From: Stutzerimonas stutzeri
GTDB taxonomy: Bacteria > Pseudomonadota > Gammaproteobacteria > Pseudomonadales > Pseudomonadaceae
Length of the DNA stretch: 64,000 nt
Assembly: GCA_002387205.1 (NCBI GenBank)
Contig: DGLA01000012.1
Span: forward strand, 186,001-250,000
Direction: 5' to 3'
A program made the position numbers and the translations under genes. Under the pieces are notes generated by a model. The model saw only the letters and a program-made list of their open reading frames with translations. It did no database searches and was not told the origin of the DNA. This document shows, piece by piece, positions 48,307 to 57,023 of this stretch (positions are counted from its first letter, which is position 1; each line of letters starts with the position of its first letter).

Positions 48307-48786
48307 ATGAGCGATAACCTGATACTCGAGCGCACCCAGCGCTTTCTTTCCCTGTTACGCCACTGCCAGGTGCTCGGCATGACTGTCGAACATGCTGCTT
48401 CGACAGGGTTGACGCTGCGCCTTCCCTACAGCGAGATGATCGTGAGCAACCCCGACAGCGGATTCGTGCACGGTGGAGCGATCACGACGCTGATGGACAC
48501 GACCTGCGGCATTTCCACGGCCTGCGCCCTGCCTGAACTGGAGATCTGCCCGACGCTGGACCTGCGCATCGACTACATGCACCCGGCGGAGCCAAACCAT
48601 GACGTGTTCGGTTTCGCCGAGTGTTATCGCGTCACACCTACAGTGATCTTTACGCGTGGAGTCGCGTACCAGCGAGACATCAACCAGCCAATTGCCCACG
48701 TCGTAGGTGCCTTCATGCGCATGGGAAAGAATGCCCCTGTACCGGCCACTCCCGATGAACAGGAGGTTCCGGTTGAGCAAGCTTGA
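48307..48786 (+). CDS. PaaI-type hotdog thioesterase (first of an overlapping pair)
   Basis: 159 aa, single hotdog domain with the FVHGGAITTLMDTTCG motif (HGG plus downstream acidic residue) of PaaI/acyl-CoA thioesterases; LDLRIDYMHPA strand follows. Start ATG at 48307 with GAGAG upstream. It overlaps the next thioesterase by 14 bases. The substrate cannot be told from sequence. Confidence 0.87.
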   Translation: MSDNLILERTQRFLSLLRHCQVLGMTVEHAASTGLTLRLPYSEMIVSNPDSGFVHGGAITTLMDTTCGISTACALPELEICPTLDLRIDYMHPAEPNHDVFGFAECYRVTPTVIFTRGVAYQRDINQPIAHVVGAFMRMGKNAPVPATPDEQEVPVEQA

Positions 48787-49219
48787 TCTCGACGCGATGG
48801 TGCGCGACGCACACGCCAGCAACGACTACGACGCACTCCTGAAGATGGTGCCCTACGCCCGGCTCATCGGCATTGAGTGCCTGCGCCTGGGTGACGATAT
48901 GGTGTTTCGCCTGCCGAAAAACCAGGACAACATCGGCAACCCGACGCTCCCTGCTCTGCATGGAGGCGTAATTGCGGGGTTCATGGAACACGCCGCCATG
49001 CTTCATCTGTTGATGTTCATGGGCTCGCCACATTTGCCCAAAATCATCGACTTCTCGATAGATTATCTTCGGGCGGGCCACTATCGTGACACCTTTGCTG
49101 CCTGCCAGGTCTGGCGCCAGGGGCGCCGTGTCGCCAACGTGGCGGTCACGGCATGGCAGACAAATCAGGCCGAGCCCATCGCTACTGCACGTTGTCATTT
49201 CAAGGTCGATGAGCCCTGA
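48773..49219 (+). CDS. PaaI-type hotdog thioesterase (second of the pair)
   Basis: 148 aa with ALHGGVIAGFMEHAAML motif and IDFSIDYLRAG strand. The TTG at 48773 has a perfect AGGAGG six bases upstream; an ATG at 48758 is in frame but badly placed. Start lies within the previous gene, so translation is coupled and the two products may form a mixed hotdog assembly (inference). Confidence 0.85.
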   Translation: MSKLDLDAMVRDAHASNDYDALLKMVPYARLIGIECLRLGDDMVFRLPKNQDNIGNPTLPALHGGVIAGFMEHAAMLHLLMFMGSPHLPKIIDFSIDYLRAGHYRDTFAACQVWRQGRRVANVAVTAWQTNQAEPIATARCHFKVDEP

Positions 49220-49261
49220 TGCGCCTTTCTGCTGTAAACGCTGATGTCACAAGGGTGTTGA

Positions 49262-50506
49262 ATGGATGCATTGCTGATATTGGGTGGCTTGCTGCTGATA
49301 GTGGCAGGTCTGGTCTGGTTGGTTGTCATGGCGTTTGGCACCAGCCTGTTCTGGGGCGTCGGCAGCCTGCTTTTCCCTGTGACGCTCGCTTACGTGGCCA
49401 GGCACTGGAAGACGTCGCGCAAGGCGGTCGGGCTTTCATCGCTGGGTTTCATTCCGCTGGTAGTAGGGCTTTCGTTGCTGGCCAGCCACGACCCTGAGCG
49501 TATTGGCGCAATCCTCAGCATGGAGTGGCTGGAGCCCGAAGAAGGATCGGAGAGCGGCCAGCTGTCATTCAACCTGCACGGCGAGCTTGATGGCCGGTCT
49601 TTCAGCCCTCGCAGTGGCACTCTTGTCGATGGGGTTCTCACCCTCAGCGAAGGTGATGCATTGTTCGCCAGCCGGGAGTTGAAAGTGACGCTGGGCATCG
49701 ACCCGCAAGGTCCGGTGCGAATAGACGTGCTACCCCAGGACATCGATCCCGTACCGAACATCGAAATCAGCTGGATGGAACCAGACCAGTCTCTTCCAGA
49801 AGCCCGGCGAGTCGAGCGCGGCTACACCTTGCATCTGGATTTGCTGCCGGTGCCGCCAAACAAGCTTGCCGGGGACTTTCACCTGGTTCTGCCCGCTCAC
49901 TTGCGCACCAGTATCAGCGGTTCGGTGGAAGTATTTACCGATGAGTTGCGCTATGAGGCGGGTCAGGTGGACCGTAATCATGATTCCCTAGATACGCTTG
50001 CCCATGTCGCCAAGGACTATCTGCAGCGCCGCTTCGGTACAGCCGCGGTTGAGGTTCTTTCAGTCTCACCGGTGGCATTCCCGGCGACCGAGCTGAACAT
50101 CTCGGCAGAGGCCCGAATCAAGGAACGCGCCGATCGGTTCCAGCTCGCTTTACGCAAGGGCGACCAGGGCTGGACGGTCAAGGATGACAACTATCCGCCC
50201 CTTGGCACCCAAGCCGAACCGGCCGAGCCGGATGCGGGACCGAATCAGCCTCAGTTGGTGGCCGCTCGCGCTCAGGTCGATCGCCGCACGCGGTTCTCTC
50301 TTGAGCGGTTGCTGACCAACCCTGCGCGCTATGAGCAGCTGCAGATGAGGGCATATACCGAGCGCGGTGGTGCGGCAGAAGGCCGGTTCATCGGTATCGA
50401 TCGCGACGGCAATCTCGCGATCCGCCGGATGGTCAAGGGTCCTGGGCAGGTGACCTATAACCTCGCGCCAGCCGACATCGTCCTGCTTGAGCTGCTCGAG
50501 CCCTGA
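49262..50506 (+). CDS. Membrane-anchored protein of unknown function
   Basis: 414 aa. The N-terminus holds about three hydrophobic segments (4-30, 32-45, 58-75); the middle (about 95-230) is beta-rich and resembles a ligand or polymer-binding domain; a C-terminal domain (about 350-414) has YERGG/GRFIGIDRDGNLAIRR-like strands reminiscent of small barrels. I do not recognise a named family; homologues next to htpG in pseudomonads are known only as hypothetical. Function not assigned. Confidence 0.75.
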   Translation: MDALLILGGLLLIVAGLVWLVVMAFGTSLFWGVGSLLFPVTLAYVARHWKTSRKAVGLSSLGFIPLVVGLSLLASHDPERIGAILSMEWLEPEEGSESGQLSFNLHGELDGRSFSPRSGTLVDGVLTLSEGDALFASRELKVTLGIDPQGPVRIDVLPQDIDPVPNIEISWMEPDQSLPEARRVERGYTLHLDLLPVPPNKLAGDFHLVLPAHLRTSISGSVEVFTDELRYEAGQVDRNHDSLDTLAHVAKDYLQRRFGTAAVEVLSVSPVAFPATELNISAEARIKERADRFQLALRKGDQGWTVKDDNYPPLGTQAEPAEPDAGPNQPQLVAARAQVDRRTRFSLERLLTNPARYEQLQMRAYTERGGAAEGRFIGIDRDGNLAIRRMVKGPGQVTYNLAPADIVLLELLEP

Positions 50507-50540
50507 CGCGCAACGGCAGCTCTTACACCTGGTCAGCGCC

Positions 50541-50568
50541 CTTGAAATCGACCTTGTAGCCCCCATCT
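50541..50568 (+). promoter_or_regulatory. Sigma-32 heat-shock promoter of htpG
   Basis: CTTGAAA, 13 bases, CCCCATCT matches the RpoH consensus (CTTGAAA-N11-16-CCCCATNT) at all constrained positions. Start near 50575, about 50 bases before the htpG ATG. Confidence 0.92.
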
Positions 50569-50625
50569 GCTTGTCATTGCCGCAGCTGCGGCCCGTGCCA
50601 TTGACGAAGTGGAGTTTGCAAGACG

Positions 50626-52533
50626 ATGAGTGTGGAGACTCAAAACAAAGAAACCCTGGGCTTCCAGACCGAAGTGAAGCAGTTGCTTCACCTGATGATC
50701 CATTCCCTGTATTCGAACAAGGAAATCTTTCTCCGTGAATTGATTTCCAACGCCTCCGATGCCGCTGACAAGCTGCGCTTCGAGGCGCTGGCCAAGCCCG
50801 AGCTGCTCGAAGGTGGCGCCGATCTGAAGATCCGCGTGAGCTTCGATAAGGACGCCAAGACGGTAACGCTCGAGGACAACGGCATCGGCATGAATCGCGA
50901 GGATGTGATCACTCACCTCGGTACCATCGCCAAGTCCGGGACGGCTGATTTCATGAAGCACCTGACCGGAGATCAGAAAAAGGATTCGCATCTGATCGGT
51001 CAGTTCGGTGTTGGCTTTTATTCTGCCTTCATTGTCGCCGACCAGGTCGAGGTCTTCAGCCGTCGCGCCGGGACCTCAGCGGAAGAAGGTGTGTACTGGT
51101 CTTCAAAAGGCGAGGGCGAGTTCGAGGTTGCGAACATCGACAAGCCGGAGCGCGGCACGCGTATCGTGCTTCACCTCAAGTCGGGCGAGGATGAATTCGC
51201 CGATGGCTGGCGTCTGCGCAACATTATCAAGAAGTACTCGGACCACATCGCGCTGCCGATCGAGCTGCCTAAAGAATTCCACGGTGAAGAAAAAGACAAG
51301 CCGGCTGAACCCGAGTGGGAGACGGTCAACCGCGCCAGTGCGCTCTGGACCCGGCCGCGTACCGAGATCAAGGACGAGGAATATCAGGAGTTCTACAAGC
51401 ACGTCGGCCATGATTTTGAAAATCCGCTGGCCTGGAGCCACAACAAGGTCGAAGGCAAGCTTGAATACACATCGCTGCTGTTCGTGCCCGGGCGTGCCCC
51501 CTACGATCTTTACCAGCGTGAAGCGCCCAAGGGCCTGAAGCTCTATGTACAGCGTGTGTTCATCATGGATCAGGCAGACGAATTCCTGCCGCTATACCTG
51601 CGCTTTATCAAAGGGGTCATCGATTCCAACGACCTGTCGCTGAACGTATCGCGCGAAATCCTGCAGAAGGATCCGGTGATCGATTCGATGAAGTCGGCGC
51701 TGACCAAGCGTGTGCTGGACATGCTCGACAAACTGGCGAAGGACAAACCCGACGACTACAAGAGCTTCTGGAAGCAATTCGGCCAGGTGCTCAAGGAAGG
51801 GCCGGCAGAGGACTTCGCCAACAAGGAGAAGATTGCGGGTCTGTTGCGTTTCGCCTCCACCAGCGACACCTCTGGCGAGCAAAGCGTTTCGCTGGCCGAC
51901 TACCTGGGTCGCGTCAAGGAAGGGCAGGACAAGGTCTACTACCTCACCGGCGAATCCTACGCACAGGTCAAGAACAGCCCGCATCTGGAAGTGTTCCGCA
52001 AGAAAGGCATCGAAGTACTGTTGCTGACCGACCGTATCGACGAGTGGCTGATGAGCTACCTGACCGAGTTCGACGGCAAACAGTTCGTGGACGTCGCTCG
52101 CGGCGATCTCGACCTGGGCAAGCTGGACTCGGAAGAGGACAAGAAGGCCCAGGAAGAAATCGCCAAGGCCAAGGAAGGGCTGGTCGAGCGCCTCAAGGCG
52201 GCGCTGGGTGACGAGGTCGCTGAAGTACGTGTATCGCATCGGTTGACTGATTCTCCAGCCATCCTCGCCATCGGTGAACAGGATCTGGGTCTGCAGATGC
52301 GCCAGATTCTCGAAGCCAGCGGGCAGAAGGTGCCGGAGTCCAAGCCGATCTTCGAGATCAACCCGGCGCACCCGCTGATCGAGAAGCTTGATGCAGAGCC
52401 GGATGAGGACCGCTTTGCGGACCTGTCGCACATCCTCTTCGATCAGGCCGCGCTGGCCGCAGGCGACAGCCTGAAAGACCCTGCAGCCTATGTGCAGCGG
52501 CTGAACAGGCTGCTGGTTGAATTGTCCGCCTGA
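50626..52533 (+). CDS. htpG: Chaperone HtpG (Hsp90)
   Basis: 635-aa bacterial Hsp90. GHKL ATPase domain (SNKEIFLRELISNASDA, DNGIGM, GQFGVGFYSAF), middle domain and C-terminal dimerisation domain; cytoplasmic protein-folding helper. Length is family-standard. Preceded by a heat-shock promoter and followed by a strong terminator. Confidence 0.97.
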   Translation: MSVETQNKETLGFQTEVKQLLHLMIHSLYSNKEIFLRELISNASDAADKLRFEALAKPELLEGGADLKIRVSFDKDAKTVTLEDNGIGMNREDVITHLGTIAKSGTADFMKHLTGDQKKDSHLIGQFGVGFYSAFIVADQVEVFSRRAGTSAEEGVYWSSKGEGEFEVANIDKPERGTRIVLHLKSGEDEFADGWRLRNIIKKYSDHIALPIELPKEFHGEEKDKPAEPEWETVNRASALWTRPRTEIKDEEYQEFYKHVGHDFENPLAWSHNKVEGKLEYTSLLFVPGRAPYDLYQREAPKGLKLYVQRVFIMDQADEFLPLYLRFIKGVIDSNDLSLNVSREILQKDPVIDSMKSALTKRVLDMLDKLAKDKPDDYKSFWKQFGQVLKEGPAEDFANKEKIAGLLRFASTSDTSGEQSVSLADYLGRVKEGQDKVYYLTGESYAQVKNSPHLEVFRKKGIEVLLLTDRIDEWLMSYLTEFDGKQFVDVARGDLDLGKLDSEEDKKAQEEIAKAKEGLVERLKAALGDEVAEVRVSHRLTDSPAILAIGEQDLGLQMRQILEASGQKVPESKPIFEINPAHPLIEKLDAEPDEDRFADLSHILFDQAALAAGDSLKDPAAYVQRLNRLLVELSA

Positions 52534-52556
52534 CCACATCGTCCTGAGTGCTCCAG

Positions 52557-52584
52557 AGGCCCGTCCCAGACGGGCCTTTTTTTT
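52557..52584 (+). terminator. Intrinsic terminator after htpG
   Basis: AGGCCCGTC/GACGGGCCT, 9-bp stem with loop CCA, then seven T residues, 24 bases past the htpG stop. Very strong. Confidence 0.95.
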
Positions 52585-52697
52585 GTTCGGTGCTGGGCAC
52601 CCGGAAGCTGCAGGGTCTCGCTGGTATCGAAGCGATACCGTTGCGAACCGTCAGGCGGTGGGGCGGTCTATCCGCTTGGTCGCCAGGAGGACTTGGA

Positions 52698-53720
52698 TTG
52701 TTCAACATTCGTAACTGTTTCACTGCGTTGTGCCTGCTTGTTGCTGTTACCCCATTGCAGGCACGGGACTATCACTACAGCGACGCGCACCTGCACTACG
52801 TCGATTTTTTCCAGGAAAGCGACGGCATGGATCAGCTGCTGAAGGCCATGGACAAGGGTGACATTGACCATGTGATGATCAGCGGCATCCCTGTTGCGAA
52901 AAAATGGCACGAGAACGAGCCCAAGCGCCCCCGCTATTACGCCGGTGACGACGCGCCGGTCTATTGGTATAGCGCGACCGATGTAGTCGTCGCAGCGGCG
53001 CTCAAGGAGCTCGATCAGCAGCAGCGCAAGCGCTTCCATCCGTTTCTGTCTGGTTTCAATCCCAACGACAAGAATGCCGACGCGCATATCAGGCGCATGC
53101 TCGATCTTGACCCCGGCCTCTGGCAGGGGATTGGCGAGGTCTTTACCCGGCATGATGACGTGACCGCTCTGACCCAGGGCGATACGCCGCGCGCCAATAA
53201 CGAAGCGCTTACCCGCGTCTACCATCTTGCGGCTGAGTTCGATCTGCCGGTGATGCTGCACTCGAACATCACTTCCAAGCGCGAGCGAAATCCGCTCTAT
53301 CTGACAGAGCTGGAAGAGCCACTACGCAACCATCCCCATACGCGGTTCATCTGGGCGCATGCAGGAACGAGCATGGAGCTGCATCGCCACCAGGAGAAGC
53401 TCGATTTCCTGCTGCCCACGGTAAAACGACTGCTTGATGACTACCCAAACCTCTATATCGACCTGTCGTGGACCATGCTTCGGCCCTATCTGCTTGACGA
53501 GGCGGGCACGCCGGATGCGGACTGGGTCGCCCTGGTCAAGCGTCACCCGACACGCTTTATGATTGGATCCGATGTCGTTGGTCGTTTCGATTCACTGGGC
53601 GAGGGAATGCGTGCGTTCGATCCGTTCCTCGATGCGTTGCCGGAGTCGGTTGCAACGAAGGTGGCAAGAGATAATTTTCTCGGTTTATTGCCACGTAGCG
53701 GACAGGCGGCGGTGCGTTAG
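52698..53720 (+). CDS. Exported amidohydrolase-family protein
   Basis: 340 aa. A TTG start at 52698 has AGGAGG seven bases upstream; it gives a signal peptide (about 1-22, CFTALCLLVAVTPLQA) then mature protein with DAHLHYVD (HxH metal motif), later HSNIT, WAHAGT and SDVVGR motifs typical of the TIM-barrel amidohydrolase (PF04909-type). Substrate unknown. Single gene between htpG and a chemoreceptor. Confidence 0.85.
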   Translation: MFNIRNCFTALCLLVAVTPLQARDYHYSDAHLHYVDFFQESDGMDQLLKAMDKGDIDHVMISGIPVAKKWHENEPKRPRYYAGDDAPVYWYSATDVVVAAALKELDQQQRKRFHPFLSGFNPNDKNADAHIRRMLDLDPGLWQGIGEVFTRHDDVTALTQGDTPRANNEALTRVYHLAAEFDLPVMLHSNITSKRERNPLYLTELEEPLRNHPHTRFIWAHAGTSMELHRHQEKLDFLLPTVKRLLDDYPNLYIDLSWTMLRPYLLDEAGTPDADWVALVKRHPTRFMIGSDVVGRFDSLGEGMRAFDPFLDALPESVATKVARDNFLGLLPRSGQAAVR

Positions 53721-53795
53721 CAGGGAGTCGCGTTTCGAGCACGAAACCATCCGTCGGACTCCACCTAAAATCGCCTTTTTTATGGCGTCAAAAGT

Positions 53796-53822
53796 TCAAG
53801 GTTGACGTTCTTGCTCCGATAG
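53796..53822 (+). promoter_or_regulatory. Sigma-28 promoter of the chemoreceptor gene
   Basis: TCAAG, 14 bases, TCCGATAG: the Pseudomonas-type FliA promoter (TCAAG-N14-GCCGATA) with two mismatches. It lies 52 bases before the ATG at 53875. Confidence 0.8.
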
Positions 53823-53874
53823 TTGGTTGCAGAGTCGCTGCGATTCTGCAGCGCATTATGGAGCAGGAATTCCC

Positions 53875-55497
53875 ATGTCGATTCGCAATTTAAATGTCTC
53901 TACCCGCTCTGTCATAGGGTTTGGCCTGATAGGACTCATCGTCCTTTTGCTCGGTCTGTTCGCTTTGAATCAGATGAAGGATATGCGTAGGGAATCAAGT
54001 GAGGTGGACCAGAACTGGTTGCCCAGCATTGTCAGCTTGAGCGAGCTAAACGCAGCGATGTTACGCATTCGTGCCTTAACCATGCGGTCGATGTTGGTTC
54101 AAGGCGAAGCGCTGGTTTCAACCAAGCAGTCCCTGACTAAGCTCGCTGAAGATGTCGGCGCGCTCAATGCCGCGTACGCAAAGAGACTCACGACCGCCAA
54201 TGAAAAAGCTACTTACGAGCGGTTCGTGAGCGCCCAGTCTCAATATTTCAGCGAACAGCGCAGGATCGTTGATTTCGTTACGCAAGGTGCAAGAGATCAG
54301 GCAACTGAGGTTATGAGCGGACCGATCAATACACATGCGGACGAGATGACTCGCGCTCTACTTGATCTTCAACTCATAAACAGTGAACAGGCCAGCAATG
54401 CAGCAGGCCGCGCCTTGGCTGCGTATGAAACGGCTGTTATCTGGGTAACCGTCACTATTGGCCTGGCTGCGATAATTACGGTAGTTCTGGCATTGCTGTT
54501 TACGCGCAGCATCGTTCAGCCGTTGAAACAGGCACTTGAGGTCGCTGAGAAGGTAGCCTCTGGCGACCTGACGCTCGAGTTCGTGGTTGAGGGGAAAGAC
54601 GAACCTGCACGGCTGTTGGCTGCGTTGAGAGCCATGCAGCAAAGCCTGCGCAGCACCATCCAGGGCATATCGGACTCCTCCAATCAGCTGGCTTCGGCTG
54701 CCGAAGAACTGAATGCCGTAACCGAGGACTCGACCCGCGGGCTGCACCAGCAGAACCATGAGATTGAGCAGGCTGCGACGGCGGTGAACCAGATGACCGC
54801 AGCGGTGGACGAGGTCGCTCGCAATGCAGTCGCTACCTCCGAAGCGTCGCGTGAATCGGATGCTACGGCGCAGCACGGTCGGCAACAGGTCATCAGGACC
54901 GTTGAGTCGATTGGGCTGCTGGCGGGCGATGTCACCACCACCTCGAACCAGGTGGAACAGCTTGCGGGGCAAGTGCGGGACATCAGCAAGGTGCTGGATG
55001 TGATCCGTTCGATTGCCGAGCAGACCAATCTACTGGCCCTTAATGCTGCGATCGAGGCTGCCCGTGCCGGCGATGCAGGGCGAGGCTTTGCCGTGGTTGC
55101 TGACGAGGTCAGGGCGCTGGCCCACCGAACCCAGCAATCGACCCAGGAAATCGAGCAGATGATAGGCGATGTCCACCAGGGTACCGACAAAGCGGTGCAG
55201 GCCATGCAGTCCAGCAACGAGCGTGCGCGCTCGACCCTAGATGTGGCGCGGGCTGCCGGTGAGGCGCTGGACGGCATCGCTCGTGCTATAAGCCAGATCA
55301 GCGAGCGCAACCTGGTGATTGCCAGCGCGTCGGAAGAGCAGGCTCAGGTCGCGCGTGAAGTGGACCGCAACCTGATTAACATACGCGATCTCTCGCTGCA
55401 GTCCTCAGCGGGCGCCAACCAGACGAGTGCGGCAAGCCAGGAACTGGCATCGCTGGCAATCAACCTCAACGAGCTGGTCTCCCGGTTCCGCATCTGA
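53875..55497 (+). CDS. Methyl-accepting chemotaxis protein
   Basis: 540 aa: N-terminal membrane helix (12-32), periplasmic four-helix-bundle sensor (about 35-185), second membrane helix (186-208), HAMP (about 209-262), and a signalling domain with hairpin tip RSIAEQTNLLALNAAIEAAR. C-terminus (VSRFRI) lacks the CheR-binding pentapeptide. Ligand unknown. Its sigma-28 promoter links it to the flagellar regulon; next gene is sstT. Confidence 0.94.
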   Translation: MSIRNLNVSTRSVIGFGLIGLIVLLLGLFALNQMKDMRRESSEVDQNWLPSIVSLSELNAAMLRIRALTMRSMLVQGEALVSTKQSLTKLAEDVGALNAAYAKRLTTANEKATYERFVSAQSQYFSEQRRIVDFVTQGARDQATEVMSGPINTHADEMTRALLDLQLINSEQASNAAGRALAAYETAVIWVTVTIGLAAIITVVLALLFTRSIVQPLKQALEVAEKVASGDLTLEFVVEGKDEPARLLAALRAMQQSLRSTIQGISDSSNQLASAAEELNAVTEDSTRGLHQQNHEIEQAATAVNQMTAAVDEVARNAVATSEASRESDATAQHGRQQVIRTVESIGLLAGDVTTTSNQVEQLAGQVRDISKVLDVIRSIAEQTNLLALNAAIEAARAGDAGRGFAVVADEVRALAHRTQQSTQEIEQMIGDVHQGTDKAVQAMQSSNERARSTLDVARAAGEALDGIARAISQISERNLVIASASEEQAQVAREVDRNLINIRDLSLQSSAGANQTSAASQELASLAINLNELVSRFRI

Positions 55498-55689
55498 CCT
55501 GGCCGGCGATGGCCAGTAGGATGTCGCCGTACCGCGCAGTGGCGAAAGGTCGCGCTGCAGCGGCCGCTGTGCCTCGGAGCTGTGCAGACCGCGTCGAGAT
55601 GCGTACCATTCGGCGTTTTTCACCGGGCATGCCGTTCGCTTGAGGGCGACAGGCTTGTCCGGTCCAGCCGCATACGCCGAGAACTCGCC

Positions 55690-56937
55690 ATGTCCAACCT
55701 CTCAACCCATCTTTTCCGCGCTTACAACCGTGTCGGCCTGGTCAGCCAGATTGTGGTCGGGCTCGTAGCCGGTTGTTTGCTGGCCTGGCTATGGCCAGAG
55801 GTGGCCCGGTCGGTCAGTCTGCTGGGCAACCTGTTCGTTGCCGGTCTGAAGGCTGTCGCACCGATCCTGGTGTTCGTGCTGGTGACCGCCTCGCTTGCCA
55901 ACCACAAACGTGGGCAGCCGACGCATATCCGCCCGATCCTACTGCTCTATGCCCTGGGTACGGTGAGTGCTGCTGCGGTTGCTGTCATCGCCAGTTTCCT
56001 GTTCCCTACTGGTCTAACGCTGGTCAGCCAGGCGAGCGATGTCGTACCGCCTGCAGGCGTTGGCGCCGTACTACAGACGCTGCTGTTCAATGTCGTGGAC
56101 AATCCGGTGCACGCGCTCATTGATGGCAATTTCATCGGCATCCTGGCCTGGGCCGTCGGGCTTGGATTCGCATTTCGACATGCGCGCGAAAGCACGCGCG
56201 ACCTTGTTGCCGATATCTCGGAAGGGGTAACCCTTATCGTCAAGGTCGTGATCCGCTTCGCGCCGCTGGGTATTTTCGGGCTGGTGGCCGGAACGCTTGC
56301 CGAGTCCGGGTTTGCCACGCTGGCAGGCTACCTCCGGCTGCTGCTGGTGCTGGTCGGCAGCATGCTGTTCATGGCTCTGGTGGTGAACCCTCTCATCGTG
56401 TTCTGGCAGATTCGCCGCAACCCTTATCCGCTGGTGCTGACATGCCTGCGGGAAAGCGGCATCACGGCATTCTTTACGCGCAGTTCCGCCGCCAACATTC
56501 CGGTCAACATGCAGCTATGCGAGCGGCTCGGGCTGCACAAGGACACCTATTCGGTGTCGATCCCGCTGGGCGCTACCATCAACATGGGCGGCGCGGCCAT
56601 TACCATCACCGTACTGACCCTGGCGGCCGTGAATACGCTGGGAATCGTCGTGGATATCCCGACCGCCATCCTGCTCAGTCTGCTGGCCGCCATTTGTGCC
56701 TGTGGGGCGTCTGGCGTCGCTGGCGGCTCGCTGCTGCTGATTCCGTTGGCGTGCAGCCTGTTTGGCATTTCCAACGACCTGGCGATGCAGGTGGTAGCCG
56801 TCGGATTCATCATTGGTGTTGTCCAGGACTCGGCCGAAACCGCGCTCAACTCGTCGACCGATGCGCTTTTCACCGCGGCATCATGCCTGGCGCATGGCGA
56901 TATCGACGGGGAGAGCCTGGCCTCTGATCGGGATTGA
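55690..56937 (+). CDS. sstT: Serine/threonine:sodium symporter SstT
   Basis: 415-aa dicarboxylate/amino acid:cation symporter, about eight membrane segments plus re-entrant loops; ITAFFTRSSAANIPVNM and SIPLGATINMGGAAITI motifs are typical. Start ATG at 55690; an earlier in-frame start at 55582 adds 36 poorly conserved residues. Convergent with fabB; shares a hairpin at 56984-57005. Confidence 0.93.
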   Translation: MSNLSTHLFRAYNRVGLVSQIVVGLVAGCLLAWLWPEVARSVSLLGNLFVAGLKAVAPILVFVLVTASLANHKRGQPTHIRPILLLYALGTVSAAAVAVIASFLFPTGLTLVSQASDVVPPAGVGAVLQTLLFNVVDNPVHALIDGNFIGILAWAVGLGFAFRHARESTRDLVADISEGVTLIVKVVIRFAPLGIFGLVAGTLAESGFATLAGYLRLLLVLVGSMLFMALVVNPLIVFWQIRRNPYPLVLTCLRESGITAFFTRSSAANIPVNMQLCERLGLHKDTYSVSIPLGATINMGGAAITITVLTLAAVNTLGIVVDIPTAILLSLLAAICACGASGVAGGSLLLIPLACSLFGISNDLAMQVVAVGFIIGVVQDSAETALNSSTDALFTAASCLAHGDIDGESLASDRD

Positions 56938-56983
56938 CCGCAGGCTTTCCATGCTCGTGGGCCGCGCTGCGGTGACAAACAAA

Positions 56984-57005
56984 AACGGCGCCCTTGGGCG
57001 CCGTT
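56984..57005. terminator. Bidirectional terminator between sstT and fabB
   Basis: AACGGCGCC/GGCGCCGTT, 9-bp stem with loop CTTG. On the minus strand it is followed by TTTGTTTG, so it terminates fabB well; it may also slow sstT read-through. Confidence 0.8.
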
Positions 57006-57023
57006 GTTGTTTATGCTGCGAGG

